Assembly: GCA_021927905.1 (NCBI GenBank)
Contig: BLLK01000045.1
Span: forward strand, 310,001-374,000
DNA from: Chaetoceros tenuissimus
Taxonomy: Eukaryota > Bacillariophyta > Thalassiosirophyceae > Chaetocerotales > Chaetocerotaceae
Direction of reading: 5' to 3'
DNA length: 64,000 bases
Below, in pieces: positions 31,554-41,803 of the stretch. How positions within the stretch are numbered: the stretch's first letter is position 1; each line of letters begins with the position of its first letter. Under the pieces are notes generated by a model. That model was not told the DNA's origin. It worked only from the letters and a program-made list of their open reading frames with translations, and did no database searches. The position numbers and the translations under genes are program-made.

Positions 31554-34500
31554 ATGAAGTGGTGGAAGCGTTTCGCTTTCTTTGAGAGGAATAATTACTC
31601 TCTTCCGCAGCAAGTAATCGATGATATTCTACCTGTACAATTATTTGCAGAAAATTCTTCCGGTATGGATGAAACTTCCATTGCAAGAAGCAACAGTGGA
31701 GAAGAAATCCAAGTAGATGGGGATAAAATCAGTCTATCGGTAATAAATGGTGCGGGGATTCCAGTGGAAAGCTGGAAACAGTCTACTCCTGCTAAAGATC
31801 CTTCTCATGGGATCCATGGAATGATCCGAACTCTTGCAACATGTTCTGAATATCATTCAGTCACTGAAGATGGAAGCAATGAGAATAATAATGACTCAAA
31901 CGCCAGTGATTCTTTTCGCTTCTCGGCATCTGGACATACACTAGACATTCCGTCCAAAGCAAGAAAGAGTGGCAATGTAGACGGATCACTTGTTTTGGCA
32001 TTTCTTGGATCTCAGTCGTCGTGTAGGGTACATTGTGTAGATATGACTATGCGTTGCAATCCACTGCATAAAAAAGAAGGAATCAACTTGTCCACAAAAT
32101 CTGGGTCTTCTAGTAGACATGGTGCAGCAACTGCAAAGCTCAATAAGAATGAAGACCTAGATGGATGGAGAGGTTACTTTCAACCATTTGCACATGATTA
32201 TGTCTCGTCGCCATCAGCTTCATCGACGATTTCTGATGCAAATAATAATGTTCAGGGTCTTGATAGCGAAGATTATAGTAGACTTGACCGTCTTCAATTG
32301 ACACAAGATCGAAAAATTGTCCAAGTCGCAGTTTGTTCGGATCACGAGACAGATAATTTTACACTTGGAAAGAATATTTATGTTGCGTCAATCTCAGATG
32401 CTCAACAATCTATTGGTGTGACTGTTCAAAGAAATCCCCATCTTTACCTCAATGATTTAGACGTTCTAGAAGATAGTAAAAAAGGAAGCTCGTCTTTGAG
32501 TATGAGTTCAAACATTACACCAAAACAAGAATGCTTTCAACCTTTGGGAAAATTTGACCAGAAACATCGTGGAAAGCCGAGATGTGTTGATATCAAGCCA
32601 GGACTGGTAGCGGTAGGAACAGAAAAGGGCATGGTGATTCTCTATGAATTCAGAACTGGAGGTGGGAATGCGTCGTTTGGAGGCTGTAATGGTACAAACA
32701 AGTTGACAGTGTTGATGGAAATTCCTTCGCCCAATTTTGAATCAACTATTGTTCACCAAGACTTGTCATCACCTTCAAGAAATAGACGTGATCCTACACT
32801 AGAGGTTTCAAATACTCAGTATGCTGTTAGTAGTTTGAAACTTGTGTTTGAGAAGAGTAATGAATCTACATCTTCTAATGCTCAAAAGAAGAAATCACGT
32901 CATGTGAAACTATTTGTAACGTACTGTCGCTCGAAAGATTCCGATGAATCAATGTCACAAGGAATGCCTGCACAAAATAAATCTGCGGGTGGTGGAGTAT
33001 GTTGTTTTGACATCGGAGTTATTGGAAAGGACACATCTAATAATTCTTCTCTTCTTTCTCCAAACAATAGACATGACCTTGATAGTCGCGAGACTAATTC
33101 ATCTTGTCTATGTGATCTAGTACTGTCTGGAAAAGATCTACAAATAATTGCAATGAATACAGATGATACAATAGAGCAAAATCACAGCGATTCTTCTGAC
33201 ACGTTCATGATTGCGAGGCCAGATGGATTATACACATACTCTCCCACAGAAAAGATTAGTGTCAGTGCGATCGATGGATTGAAGACATCCATGTGTTCAA
33301 TTCCACCTCCTCCGATTTCTAGAAAGCACATCCAATTAGATCGTTTGAAAGGTGGTAATCAAGAACTACTCCGAAAGCTTGGTCGTAGTGACGAGGAAAA
33401 GAAGAATCATGAGGATTCAATTATCAACATCAAGGCTGTTGAAAGTGGAGCATCATATGTCCTTATAGCTACAAAAGATAAAAAGTCTGGTAGGGATGCA
33501 GTAGATGTTTATGATATTTCAAACAAGCTTGTTGCTTTTCATATTCTTTTGTCCCCCGGTCATAAGGCTCTCAGATCAGTTGGGGTAACAACAGCGCCTA
33601 AACCTTTACTCAATGGTTTTGAAAGAGGTGGATTGTCGTCAGCCGTCATCATAACATCTGGTGGATCCATTGTATCGCTCACAGAGAAAGTCACAGCTGA
33701 AAAAGTTTCTCTTCTTGTTCAAAAGAATCTGTACAGTGCTGCTATTTCTATGGCTTTTGCGGATCCAACTTTTAAAGCAAGTGATATTACCAATCTTTTC
33801 AAGAAATATGCTGAACATTTATATAGAAAAGGAGACTTCTCTGCTTCTATGAACCAATACTTGCACACAATTGGCTCCTTGGAACCGTCGCATGTAATTT
33901 ATAGATTTCTAGATGCCCCAAAAGTTCCTCTTTTAACTAAATACTTGGAAGAATTACGGTCTCGGGATCTAGCGACATCTGTTCATCTTGAACTACTCAA
34001 GACTTGCTATCAGAAAGTTAACGATGTTGCAATGGCAGAAAAAATATCGGCCTCTTTGTCAAAGGCAATGGATTCCAATACTTGTAACTCAATGGTTACA
34101 AACTTATTGTATACACCAGTAGAAGCATTGGCAACACTATGTTCATTTCAAGCGTCACAAGTGGTTGACGTATTGAAAGCACATGGAGCTGTCCTTGCAA
34201 AGGCTCTTCCAAAAGAAACAGCGGGAATTGTCATTTCACTATGTGATGGAACCTTCGTGCCAGCATCGAATGAAATCGACAGTAAAACCCCCAGAGACAA
34301 AGAAGGTTCATGTGACAAGTACCCAGTGCACCTTTTTTCCTCGGCATTCTTGGAAAATCCAAAAATGCTCCGAGTAATTCTTGCACACTGTGAGAAAAAG
34401 AAATATATTCTTGATCCTTCTCTCAAAAGAATGCTCCTTGAATTGACATTGGAAGAATGGAATTACGCTAAACGTATGAAAGATTCTGACACCATGACAC

Positions 34501-35318
34501 TAAGACGCCAAGAAGCCATTTCATTACTCAGTAGTCAATCTGCCAGCGAGGAGCTAGGTGACTATGAATCACTTGTAATTGTCCAACAACAAGATTTTGT
34601 GGAAGGCATTATCATGTTATATGAACGATTACAAATGGCACCATTACTCATTGAAAAGTACGCGGAAGACGGTAGTTACAAAGCCAGACGTCAAATGTTG
34701 GCAATGTGCAGGAGCGATCCAGAATTGATTGCAGACGTTCTTGGTCACTTTGTTCGCATGATTGGCGAAAAGAAGATTCTAGATGACGAAGATCAAAGTA
34801 TTAGTTCTGATTCTGACATTGGTGAACTTTTGGATGATGTTCGTGAAGGTCTCTCTATGGCTCTTGCTCAGGGAATCCTGCCTCCTGTTCGAATCATACG
34901 TATTCTTGCTGGTAACGGAATTGGACAATTCACAGAAGAGAGAAAAGAAGGTTCACATGACGAATCCAATGGTGTACCACTATCAGTTGCACTAGACTAT
35001 GTAAGTGATGTTATGGATGAGCAAAGTAAAAAGATCGAGCGCTTAAAGATGAATATTGAAGACTTCAATAACATGTGCAACGATATGGAAGAAGAAATTA
35101 ATGCATTACAAGCATACGAGAAGAGCGCGAAAAGCAGCGAGAAGTCTTCTATTATTGACATTGATGGAATGTATAACAAACTTTTAGATGCACCGGCAGA
35201 ATTGTCTTCAGAGAAGAAAACTGAACTCGTGTCAGAACTCTTCTGGAGAGAAATGGAGCAGTCTTCAGACCGCTTCGATACAATCGCACGGTTTTTTGCA
35301 AAAGATGTACTAGAATAA
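31554..35318 (+). CDS. VPS11: VPS11, core subunit of HOPS/CORVET tethering complexes
   Basis: 1254 residues, single exon; ATG at 31554 gives MKWWKRFAFFERN, like the WRxFxFF start of VPS11. Residues 1-700 would form the N-terminal beta-propeller, enlarged here by Ser/Asn-rich insertions. Family hallmarks follow near residues 725-790: LYSAAISMAFADPTFKASDI, YAEHLYRKGDFSASMNQYL, TIGSLEPSHVIYRFLDA and LTKYLEELRSRDLA. A clathrin-heavy-chain-like solenoid continues to about residue 1140, then a coiled coil (QSKKIERLKMNIEDFNNM). The end SSDRFDTIARFFAKDVLE aligns with the SNDSFSVIADYFG end of animal VPS11. The RING-H2 finger normally lying between them is missing, and no Cys or His cluster is present. 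HOPS and CORVET tether endosomes and vacuoles for fusion. Confidence 0.88.
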   Translation: MKWWKRFAFFERNNYSLPQQVIDDILPVQLFAENSSGMDETSIARSNSGEEIQVDGDKISLSVINGAGIPVESWKQSTPAKDPSHGIHGMIRTLATCSEYHSVTEDGSNENNNDSNASDSFRFSASGHTLDIPSKARKSGNVDGSLVLAFLGSQSSCRVHCVDMTMRCNPLHKKEGINLSTKSGSSSRHGAATAKLNKNEDLDGWRGYFQPFAHDYVSSPSASSTISDANNNVQGLDSEDYSRLDRLQLTQDRKIVQVAVCSDHETDNFTLGKNIYVASISDAQQSIGVTVQRNPHLYLNDLDVLEDSKKGSSSLSMSSNITPKQECFQPLGKFDQKHRGKPRCVDIKPGLVAVGTEKGMVILYEFRTGGGNASFGGCNGTNKLTVLMEIPSPNFESTIVHQDLSSPSRNRRDPTLEVSNTQYAVSSLKLVFEKSNESTSSNAQKKKSRHVKLFVTYCRSKDSDESMSQGMPAQNKSAGGGVCCFDIGVIGKDTSNNSSLLSPNNRHDLDSRETNSSCLCDLVLSGKDLQIIAMNTDDTIEQNHSDSSDTFMIARPDGLYTYSPTEKISVSAIDGLKTSMCSIPPPPISRKHIQLDRLKGGNQELLRKLGRSDEEKKNHEDSIINIKAVESGASYVLIATKDKKSGRDAVDVYDISNKLVAFHILLSPGHKALRSVGVTTAPKPLLNGFERGGLSSAVIITSGGSIVSLTEKVTAEKVSLLVQKNLYSAAISMAFADPTFKASDITNLFKKYAEHLYRKGDFSASMNQYLHTIGSLEPSHVIYRFLDAPKVPLLTKYLEELRSRDLATSVHLELLKTCYQKVNDVAMAEKISASLSKAMDSNTCNSMVTNLLYTPVEALATLCSFQASQVVDVLKAHGAVLAKALPKETAGIVISLCDGTFVPASNEIDSKTPRDKEGSCDKYPVHLFSSAFLENPKMLRVILAHCEKKKYILDPSLKRMLLELTLEEWNYAKRMKDSDTMTLRRQEAISLLSSQSASEELGDYESLVIVQQQDFVEGIIMLYERLQMAPLLIEKYAEDGSYKARRQMLAMCRSDPELIADVLGHFVRMIGEKKILDDEDQSISSDSDIGELLDDVREGLSMALAQGILPPVRIIRILAGNGIGQFTEERKEGSHDESNGVPLSVALDYVSDVMDEQSKKIERLKMNIEDFNNMCNDMEEEINALQAYEKSAKSSEKSSIIDIDGMYNKLLDAPAELSSEKKTELVSELFWREMEQSSDRFDTIARFFAKDVLE

Positions 35319-35415
35319 AAGAAATGTAAAGTATCAACAATATTAATATGACTTAAAAATAAATGAAAGTTTGTTGAAATTACATTTTTATTTAAAAAGC
35401 AGAATATCGTACGAT

Positions 35416-38400
35416 TTATGCAAATGGATCAAATTGCATGCTTGGCTTCTTATTGGGTTGACTAGAAGCTGGTTGCTGTGTTGGACCCTGTTGTTGATAT
35501 TGGTTAGGTGCAATATTTTGCTGAACCTGCTGAGGATAATTGTATTGTGAAGGATTGGCTTGAACTGGCGCTTGGTTATACATCTGTTGCTGTGGCGCAT
35601 AGGAACCTGCGGTGTTGGGAGGGATCTGTGCAACAGTTGGCTGAGGATGGGGTTGAGGTTGGACATTTGACAAATTCATATTATCGAAACTTTTGGAAAC
35701 ATCAACAACGGGCGCAGGAGAAGGAGTTGCAAATGACATCGATAGTAAGTCATTTCCGTAGTTATTTTCTTGTGGTTTTGGTACAGCTGGGTTTGATGTA
35801 GCTGGATTTGCAACGTTTTGAGGCGGCTGATTGCCCAACAAATCTTCTACAATCGGCGCTGGGCTCACAGCACTCACTCCTGGTTTCAAAAGTGCATGCA
35901 TCATATGGAATCTCATCCTTACTCTCAAATTTGTATTTGCTTTAGGTTTGCGTTGAGAAGAATTAGATTCCATTCGTCGTAGTGCACAAACACGTCTCAT
36001 ATGGAACAATTTTGTTCTGTCAACCAAAAGACTGTATAGCGATGTAGCAAGCGCTCTCATATCTTGTGCTATTCCACTTCTCATATGACTATAAAACTTT
36101 AAATTTCTGATTTTATCAAGACCATCTGTTGCCTCTGTTATAGCAGCAATTGGACCATGAAGAATCAATTCATAAATCAGTTGTAAGGCAAAATAGCCAT
36201 GTTTCCATTGCATTCCTTTACTATCACGTATGCGTTCCCATACTACGCTCATAGCTTCTGTCAAAATAGATCCACACTCTCTACAGTCTTGAGCAAGCTT
36301 GCTCAACTCGGCTCTTGCAAGATGTTCAGGACGATTATTAGAAGTCAAAGCCATGACTTTCTTTCTGATAGTTGTAGAAGCCTGAACGAAGTTTTTCTCG
36401 GGATTGGAGTCAGAAAGTTGTCTGAGTATGTTCCTAACTTCTGGACCACTAAATGGAATGCGTCTTGTAATGTGATGAGTTAATGAGCGGCTAAAGTATG
36501 GTGCATTTATCGCCGGTTGTTTTCTTGCTTGGATCTCTGCCACTCTTGCCTTCACAAACATCTCGAAAATCTGAGATTCTTTGAAATGAACAAGCATTGC
36601 ATATAGCGGACCATTCTTCCTATCTCCGAGTTTTTCTCTTGACTGTAAAAACAGCTCCTTGTCAAACACAGGTGGGCCACCGTTTTGTGGTTTTAAATAC
36701 AATTTCATATCCCCAATGAGGCATAAGAAAAATGCTGCAAATGCAATTTTTGCCTCATCCTCGGCAACCTTGTTATTAAATCCTTCTCCGTAGGCATAGA
36801 TTTGTAAAGCCTCATCATCGTCTTCGTACTCATCAACTGTTACAGGAGGGTCTGGACCTGCCATTCCATGTGCTGACCCAGCGGGCATATTTTGATTTCT
36901 ACTTTTCTCAATCTGTTTTTTTGCTACTTTCTTTAACTTGCCAAACCCACGTTTTAAAAGATCTTTTCCTTTTTCTTTTACAACCGCGGCTCCTGTACCG
37001 GCACTATCTCCTTGGATTATTCTTCTATCTGATCTAAGTACATTAACTAAATCCATTTTTAGTATATCTGCAATGCTAGACATTTGTTGTTGCTGATAAG
37101 GATCGTCAACCTCGACACGATCAAGAATATCTGGAATCATCAAGTCTGGTCTCTGAATATTGTGGATCTGTAACTCATTTTCATCTAGGTAAACAACAAG
37201 AACTTCACCTAATCCTTGTACCTTTTCAATCTTCGACGCGTTATTAGCAGTGACTCCGATGAGATATGGCATTGGTGCAGCAAGATAGTTCATCATTGAT
37301 GGTGGAAGAATTGGAATATAAATGTGTTGCCAATGCAGCAGACCTTGTGCCAAGATCGATGTTGCTGCACTTGCACATGCTGAAAGACGTGAAGTCGACT
37401 GTGATACCAATACAATTCTTCGTTCACACATTAAAGCCGAAAAAAGCCGCAAAGTGTGACTGACACCCAAACAACGCAAAAGTGGCAAAATAGGTGCTGA
37501 AGTGATTTCAGTTGCTTCATGAGGTAGTAGCAAAGATTGTGGTAGTAAGTAAGATGAGTAGTCTACATGCTGAAAAGTTGGATTGCCAACTTCCATTTGT
37601 TTGATAGTAATGGCAAGAGCCTGGAAAGTCAACGCCTTCTCGTTTGATGCAGCATATGCCCTACTCAGACGCGTATGCTCATTATGAATTTCATGTAGGA
37701 AATTTTGTTGTGGTCGACTCTGAGTTTGAAGAGACTTATCCAAAGAATAACGCTGACTAGACAAGGCTTCCACAGTCTTCAATAATGCATGATACACATC
37801 TTCACCACCTGCTGCTCTTGTGAGCAAAACCAAAGCCCTCACACCCCTTCTTCCAACGTCAATTCTCCCATGCGTTTGCAAATGATGAGGATAATATCTT
37901 CGAACATGACCATATACTCTTTGGCCGCTAGCAAGTTGCATAGCAAATAAATGATAGGCACCATTAAAAGATTTTTGAGAAAACATGTAGTCTTGGATGT
38001 ACATATCAAACCTATTTAATTTTGGTGAAAGAGGTCCCAAGGCTATAGTTCCCTTTTGTGCTTGCTCTTGTGCTTTGTCCCAAGAATATAATGTCAATAA
38101 AACATGTGAAAAATATGTATTCTACACTTGAAAAACATGGTTACTTACCATAGGCTTCTGCATAAAATTCAGGAAAACAAAAAGCAGAAACACGAGCCAA
38201 GCCTTGTTCGGTTGCTAGCTCCATACCAACATCACGAGATCTGTTAAATGCCTCGCCTTGTGGAGGAGCTATAATGATTCTTCTATCATTTACTTCGCTG
38301 GAAGTTGAAACAGCTGGATGTGGAAGATCAAGAAATGCGTCAAAGATCGGCCAAACGTCATCTTTGTCGCCCTGAGTTGATGAAGCCATCGATCCTGCAA

Positions 38401-38416
38401 CTGATGATGTATCCAT
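35416..38416 (-). CDS. DENN-domain protein with C-terminal ENTH-like domain
   Basis: Exons 38416-38149 and 38072-35416 (76-nt intron) give 974 residues. The splice joins FCFPEFYAEAY to AQEQAQKGTI. uDENN is at residues about 75-170 (VSAFCFPE, YHLFAMQLASGQRVYG). cDENN follows at about 260-360 (LPLLRCLGVSHTLRLFSALMC, RRIVLVSQS, WQHIYIPILPPSMMNYL, APMPYLIGV). dDENN is at about 500-590 (AFAAFFLCLIGDMKLYL, VHFKESQIFEMFVKARV). DENN domains are usually Rab guanine-nucleotide exchange factors. Residues about 620-780 have an ENTH-like solenoid (SVVWERIRDSKG, WKHGYFALQLIYELILHG, IRNLKFYSH, ALATSLYSLLVDR). The rest is Pro/Gln/Asn-rich and ends in MQFDPFA, whose DPF resembles AP-2 binding motifs. Together this suggests coupling of Rab activation to clathrin or phosphoinositide membranes (inference). 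Confidence 0.8.
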
Positions 38417-38897
38417 TAGATTGCAACTGAGGATATTCGACTGCCTTGAATCTCGTAGAGACGGTCTTGCAAACTGTGTGCTGTGAGTGTTGGATGATTG
38501 TGTTATGATTATATTTGCTCTATTCTTTGTCGAATTCGCGATCCTCTCTCGATCTCGCCTCTGTTGCTGCTCCTCTTTTTGTTCGTGTTGCTTCTCGTGT
38601 TGACACTATTTTTTCGCGGGAAAGCGTTGAACATGAAAATTCCAAAATTGACATTGGCCATCTACGAGGTCCCCTTTGCAGCTACTCCATAAGTACATAT
38701 ACATCACACATCGGTATAAAAATAACTTTTACTAAGTTATCAATTGAAATATTATAGCTGTGATTGCTCTTCCTAAAATATTATTTTTTTACATAATGAA
38801 CAATGAACAATCATCCTCTTTACTGCTTCTCCGTTCGTTAATAATAGAAGAAAAGACAGATGAAAAAATGGAACTCATGAATAAAAGATGAATGGAA

Positions 38898-39542
38898 CTA
38901 ACTTGACTTTTCATGGACTTTTTGAATCTCCATCGCATAATCCCATCTTTCTCTTAGCTTTTCTTCCTCGAGAACATTGGTAAAGGGTTTGTGCTTCATA
39001 TACATAGCAGCATCCAGACTAAAGTCGTCATCATCATCCTCACCAAATGTTTCGGACCCAGCATCATCATCGGTTGTTTCCTCTTCACCACTGTCTTCGT
39101 GTAAAGTTCTAAGTTGATCATGAAACACATGTACGTAGTTTTTACTTTCCTCGGACAAACTTCTTCTAAGATCCCTAATTGTAGATGCTTTCTGTTTTGA
39201 GTTCACTTCCATTTCCTTGCTTGGTGCTGGTCTTGGAGGTAATCTTTCATTTAAACTGCTGTCTTCGTTAGAGATTTCGCTTCTTTCATCTACCTCGTCT
39301 CGTGTAATACTTGACGTTGAAGTTGAATCTCCACTCGAAACACTGCCTTGTGAATGAGAGCTATCATTAGCTTCATCGCGATTCTCAGACTTTGATGATC
39401 TAGTCTTCTTCGCTTTGATGATTTTATGTTTTCTATCCGTCTTCAAAGTAGAAGTAGTGTCAACCTTCAACTCTTGTGTTCTTCCATAGGAGGAAAAACT
39501 ATAAGAGGCTTCGTCGTTTGCTTTAGACTTGAAAAGTTTCAT
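38898..39542 (-). CDS. hypothetical acidic, low-complexity protein
   Basis: 214 residues, single exon, ATG at 39542. A basic N-terminal third (KTDRKHKIIKAKKTRSSKS) gives way to Ser/Asp/Glu-rich stretches (SGEEETTDDDAGSE, FGEDDDDDFSLDAAMYM) and a short helical end (EEKLRERWDYAMEIQKVHEKS). No signal peptide, membrane span or known domain is visible. Likely a disordered nuclear or cytosolic protein; I cannot assign a family. The long frame and helical C-terminus argue that it is a real gene. Confidence 0.55.
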   Translation of the reverse strand: MKLFKSKANDEASYSFSSYGRTQELKVDTTSTLKTDRKHKIIKAKKTRSSKSENRDEANDSSHSQGSVSSGDSTSTSSITRDEVDERSEISNEDSSLNERLPPRPAPSKEMEVNSKQKASTIRDLRRSLSEESKNYVHVFHDQLRTLHEDSGEEETTDDDAGSETFGEDDDDDFSLDAAMYMKHKPFTNVLEEEKLRERWDYAMEIQKVHEKSS

Positions 39543-40254
39543 TGGAACTTATCTCCTCAGATCTTTCTAGGTTGAGAATGTGAAATATGAAAGACTGTGT
39601 TGAATAGTGCAATTACAGTATCATAGAGACAATTTTTTCATCAAAGAAAGGTGCACAATGAAGAAAATAGACAATTCAACGCATGAAAATTTAAATTCTG
39701 AAACTCCTGTCACTGAATCTAAAAAGCACTATTTTAGAATAGGTACGGGAACCCAGAATCCTCTTTTCTTCGTATTGCTTGTACCTACGTGGTATTATCA
39801 GTCGGATACTGTGGTACTAAGTACCCTTCTCCCAACATCTTCCAACAACCCTACTGTTTGTCTACCTTTATCCGTGATTTTAGCACGATTCGGCCCTGAT
39901 AGTACCTTGAATTTTTTCGCGCGCAAATAAGTACACTATCAACTGATAAGACTCAAAAAGTCGTAAGATTTTTATGAAAATACTTAAGCCCCCAATTTTG
40001 TGTAACACTTTTTTCGCTCAAAATCAGTGTAAAACACGGTTTTGGCTTCGTAGGGATGTAGTACTCATTGTGTAGTACATCCCTACGTTTTGATTTTTCC
40101 CAATCCGACAAGTACATCATGAGAAAAACGTGACACAAAATTTTGCTACATGGATAAAAGTAGACGAACAGTAACTAAGATACTCTCTTACGTACAGAGA
40201 ACACACAGAATACAGAATCATTGACTGAGTTCAAAGCCGAATTTCTAACTTGCG
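39543..40254. other. intergenic region holding a foldback element
   Basis: 712 bp between divergent genes. The left half has only a short improbable frame. The right half contains a symmetrical foldback structure (39995-40141), described separately. The last 100 bp should hold the promoter of the small secreted-protein gene. Confidence 0.45.
39995..40141. repeat. imperfect palindromic foldback element
   Basis: Two arms of 66 nt each (39995-40060 and 40076-40141) flank a 15-nt loop. The inner 12 bp (CGTAGGGATGTA / TACATCCCTACG) are perfectly complementary, and the outer ends match over ATTTTGTGTxACxxTTTT. The middle of the arms is poorly matched. Equal arm length with paired ends suggests a decayed MITE-like or foldback DNA element, or a structured transcript; no terminal target-site duplication was clear. 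Confidence 0.5.
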
Positions 40255-40524
40255 ATGAAACTAATCAAGACTTTAGAAGTCATCTTGGTCCTTGTAACTT
40301 CTTTAATCAACATAGCGATGGCAGGAAACGAGACTATCATGAAAGTTGTAGATGAATGGCTCAAAACCAAAAATCTAAATGAGTATGGGGATGAACAGGG
40401 TATGATGTACATGGGCGGAACACCTCTTTTCAATGAAATGACTGGAGAGAGTAAAGATCGTCTGGAATATCTTATAGAGAAGTTTCCAAACAAGCCATGG
40501 GAGCAAATGACTGGAAAGAAATAA
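40255..40524 (+). CDS. small secreted hypothetical protein
   Basis: 89 residues, single exon. The N-terminus is a clear signal peptide (MKLIKTLEVILVLVTSLI, cleavage probably after NIAMA). The mature part is about 65 residues, charged, without cysteines (VDEWLKTKNLNEYGDEQG, EMTGESKDRLEYLIEKFP). No family recognised. Signal peptide plus compact length supports a genuine small secreted protein. Confidence 0.6.
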   Translation: MKLIKTLEVILVLVTSLINIAMAGNETIMKVVDEWLKTKNLNEYGDEQGMMYMGGTPLFNEMTGESKDRLEYLIEKFPNKPWEQMTGKK

Positions 40525-40659
40525 GTACTAGCTAGATAGTGTAGAGTAGTATGGAAGTCAGTCGTGAAGTTCTATGAAAAAGCAAAAAGGATAGTAATTT
40601 TTATAACGATTACTACGTAAATGTATAAAATAAATATAGAAATAAAAAACGGGCTGCAT

Positions 40660-41452
40660 CTACACAGAGATCAAGCTAGAGTCATCATCGTCATCAGGAA
40701 TTTCAAGCTTTCCACAATTCACAGATCTTTCTAGTCCTCGTCTTCCATGCTCATCGTGTGGACATAGACAAATGAGACCAGTATTGATTGAATCATGTTG
40801 TGTGGAATGGTCACATTCTATCCTTTGTTTGTTTTGAAGGTGCAATTCACTATGAATCTTATCTTCGGTCTCTTTGGAAAATTCAAGAATTCTTTCTTTC
40901 TTCTTTACAGTTATCACTGCCTTCCCATCACCTGACTTTCGATTTCTATGTTTACGAGTTGCTACAGCTCTAGGGGATGTATGGATCTTAGTATGACGTT
41001 CAAGCTTTTCCGTATCTATATTCTCTCGAAGTTTCCTCTCCCTATATTCTGGTTTCATATATAGAACAACTTTTGCTCCAGTTGGAGGTTCCTCTCTAGA
41101 TCTAATTCCTGTGTTTCTAGATACAAAGTAAATTCTTTTCTTGTCAGGATTCTTTACAGACACAAGAATCTATCGGTCGTTCACATGAATATTGTTACTA
41201 CGATGAGTAAAGGTCTGGTGACAAAACTTCTGAAATTGCATCGCTTACCTTTTCAACCCACACATCTTCGTCACCTTTTGGAGAGATGAGATGTTCTTGT
41301 CCAGAAAGAGCAACCTTGTGACTACATTTTCCAACATTGTCTCGAAGTACTGTTGTATCATAATTGTGAAATTCCACAACATTCAGTGCGCTAGCCCCTT
41401 TGATCGCAGGAGCAATCTTATCTTTCTTCCGGAAATGCTCTTGTCTTTGCAT
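40660..41452 (-). CDS. basic protein with WW-like motif split by an intron
   Basis: Exons 41452-41249 and 41169-40660 (79-nt intron GTAAGC...GATAG) give 237 residues. Across the splice the protein reads WVEKILVSVKNPDKK then RIYFVSRNTGIRSREEPPTG. This recalls a WW domain (first Trp, a YF-x-N/R-T core and a terminal Pro), but the second Trp position is not Trp. The second half is rich in Lys, Arg and Glu (YRERKLRENIDTEKLERH, ATRKHRNRKSGDG) and ends in an acidic tail (IPDDDDDSSLISV). A short Cys/His cluster (CLCPHDEHGRR) lies near residue 210. It may bind nucleic acid or proline-rich ligands, but function is not assigned. Confidence 0.55.
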
Positions 41453-41803
41453 ACGGTTTGTACTTCAAAATTTCAATGATTAAACCTAGAAGATACCAGT
41501 TGAAATGAAACAATCTTCCCAGTAAATGTGAACTAGATATTTAACTAAGACAGAGAGGTATAGAGATGATAAGATGTATATTCATATCTGTAATCTGTAT
41601 AATATCACTACTGTGAAACTTTTCATTCGTGGGTTAACTTTGTGAGGAGGGAACAAGACCGAAAGTAGTCCAAATTAGCCCAAATTCTTCACATCATTTT
41701 TTAAAAAAGAGCTAAATAGCTGAAGATCTTAGATTTTGATTTCATGCATGTCTCTTCTGTCCATCACTCCAGATGCATGTCTCTTCTGTCCATCACTCCA
41801 GAT
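41453..41803. other. intergenic region with a perfect 29-bp tandem repeat
   Basis: 351 bp between two minus-strand genes. It contains the promoter of the WW-like gene and the 3' flank of the Rdx gene, where the 29-bp repeat sits. No other gene seen. Confidence 0.45.
41744..41801. repeat. 29-bp perfect tandem duplication
   Basis: Two identical head-to-tail 29-bp copies (41744-41772 and 41773-41801, beginning ATGCATGTCTC) lie immediately 3' of the stop codon of the minus-strand Rdx gene, so within its 3' untranslated region. Confidence 0.9.

Noticed and set aside
39658-39930. Plus-strand frame of about 90 codons next to the foldback element
   Set aside because: Composition is unstructured, no domain or signal peptide, and it overlaps low-complexity intergenic sequence.
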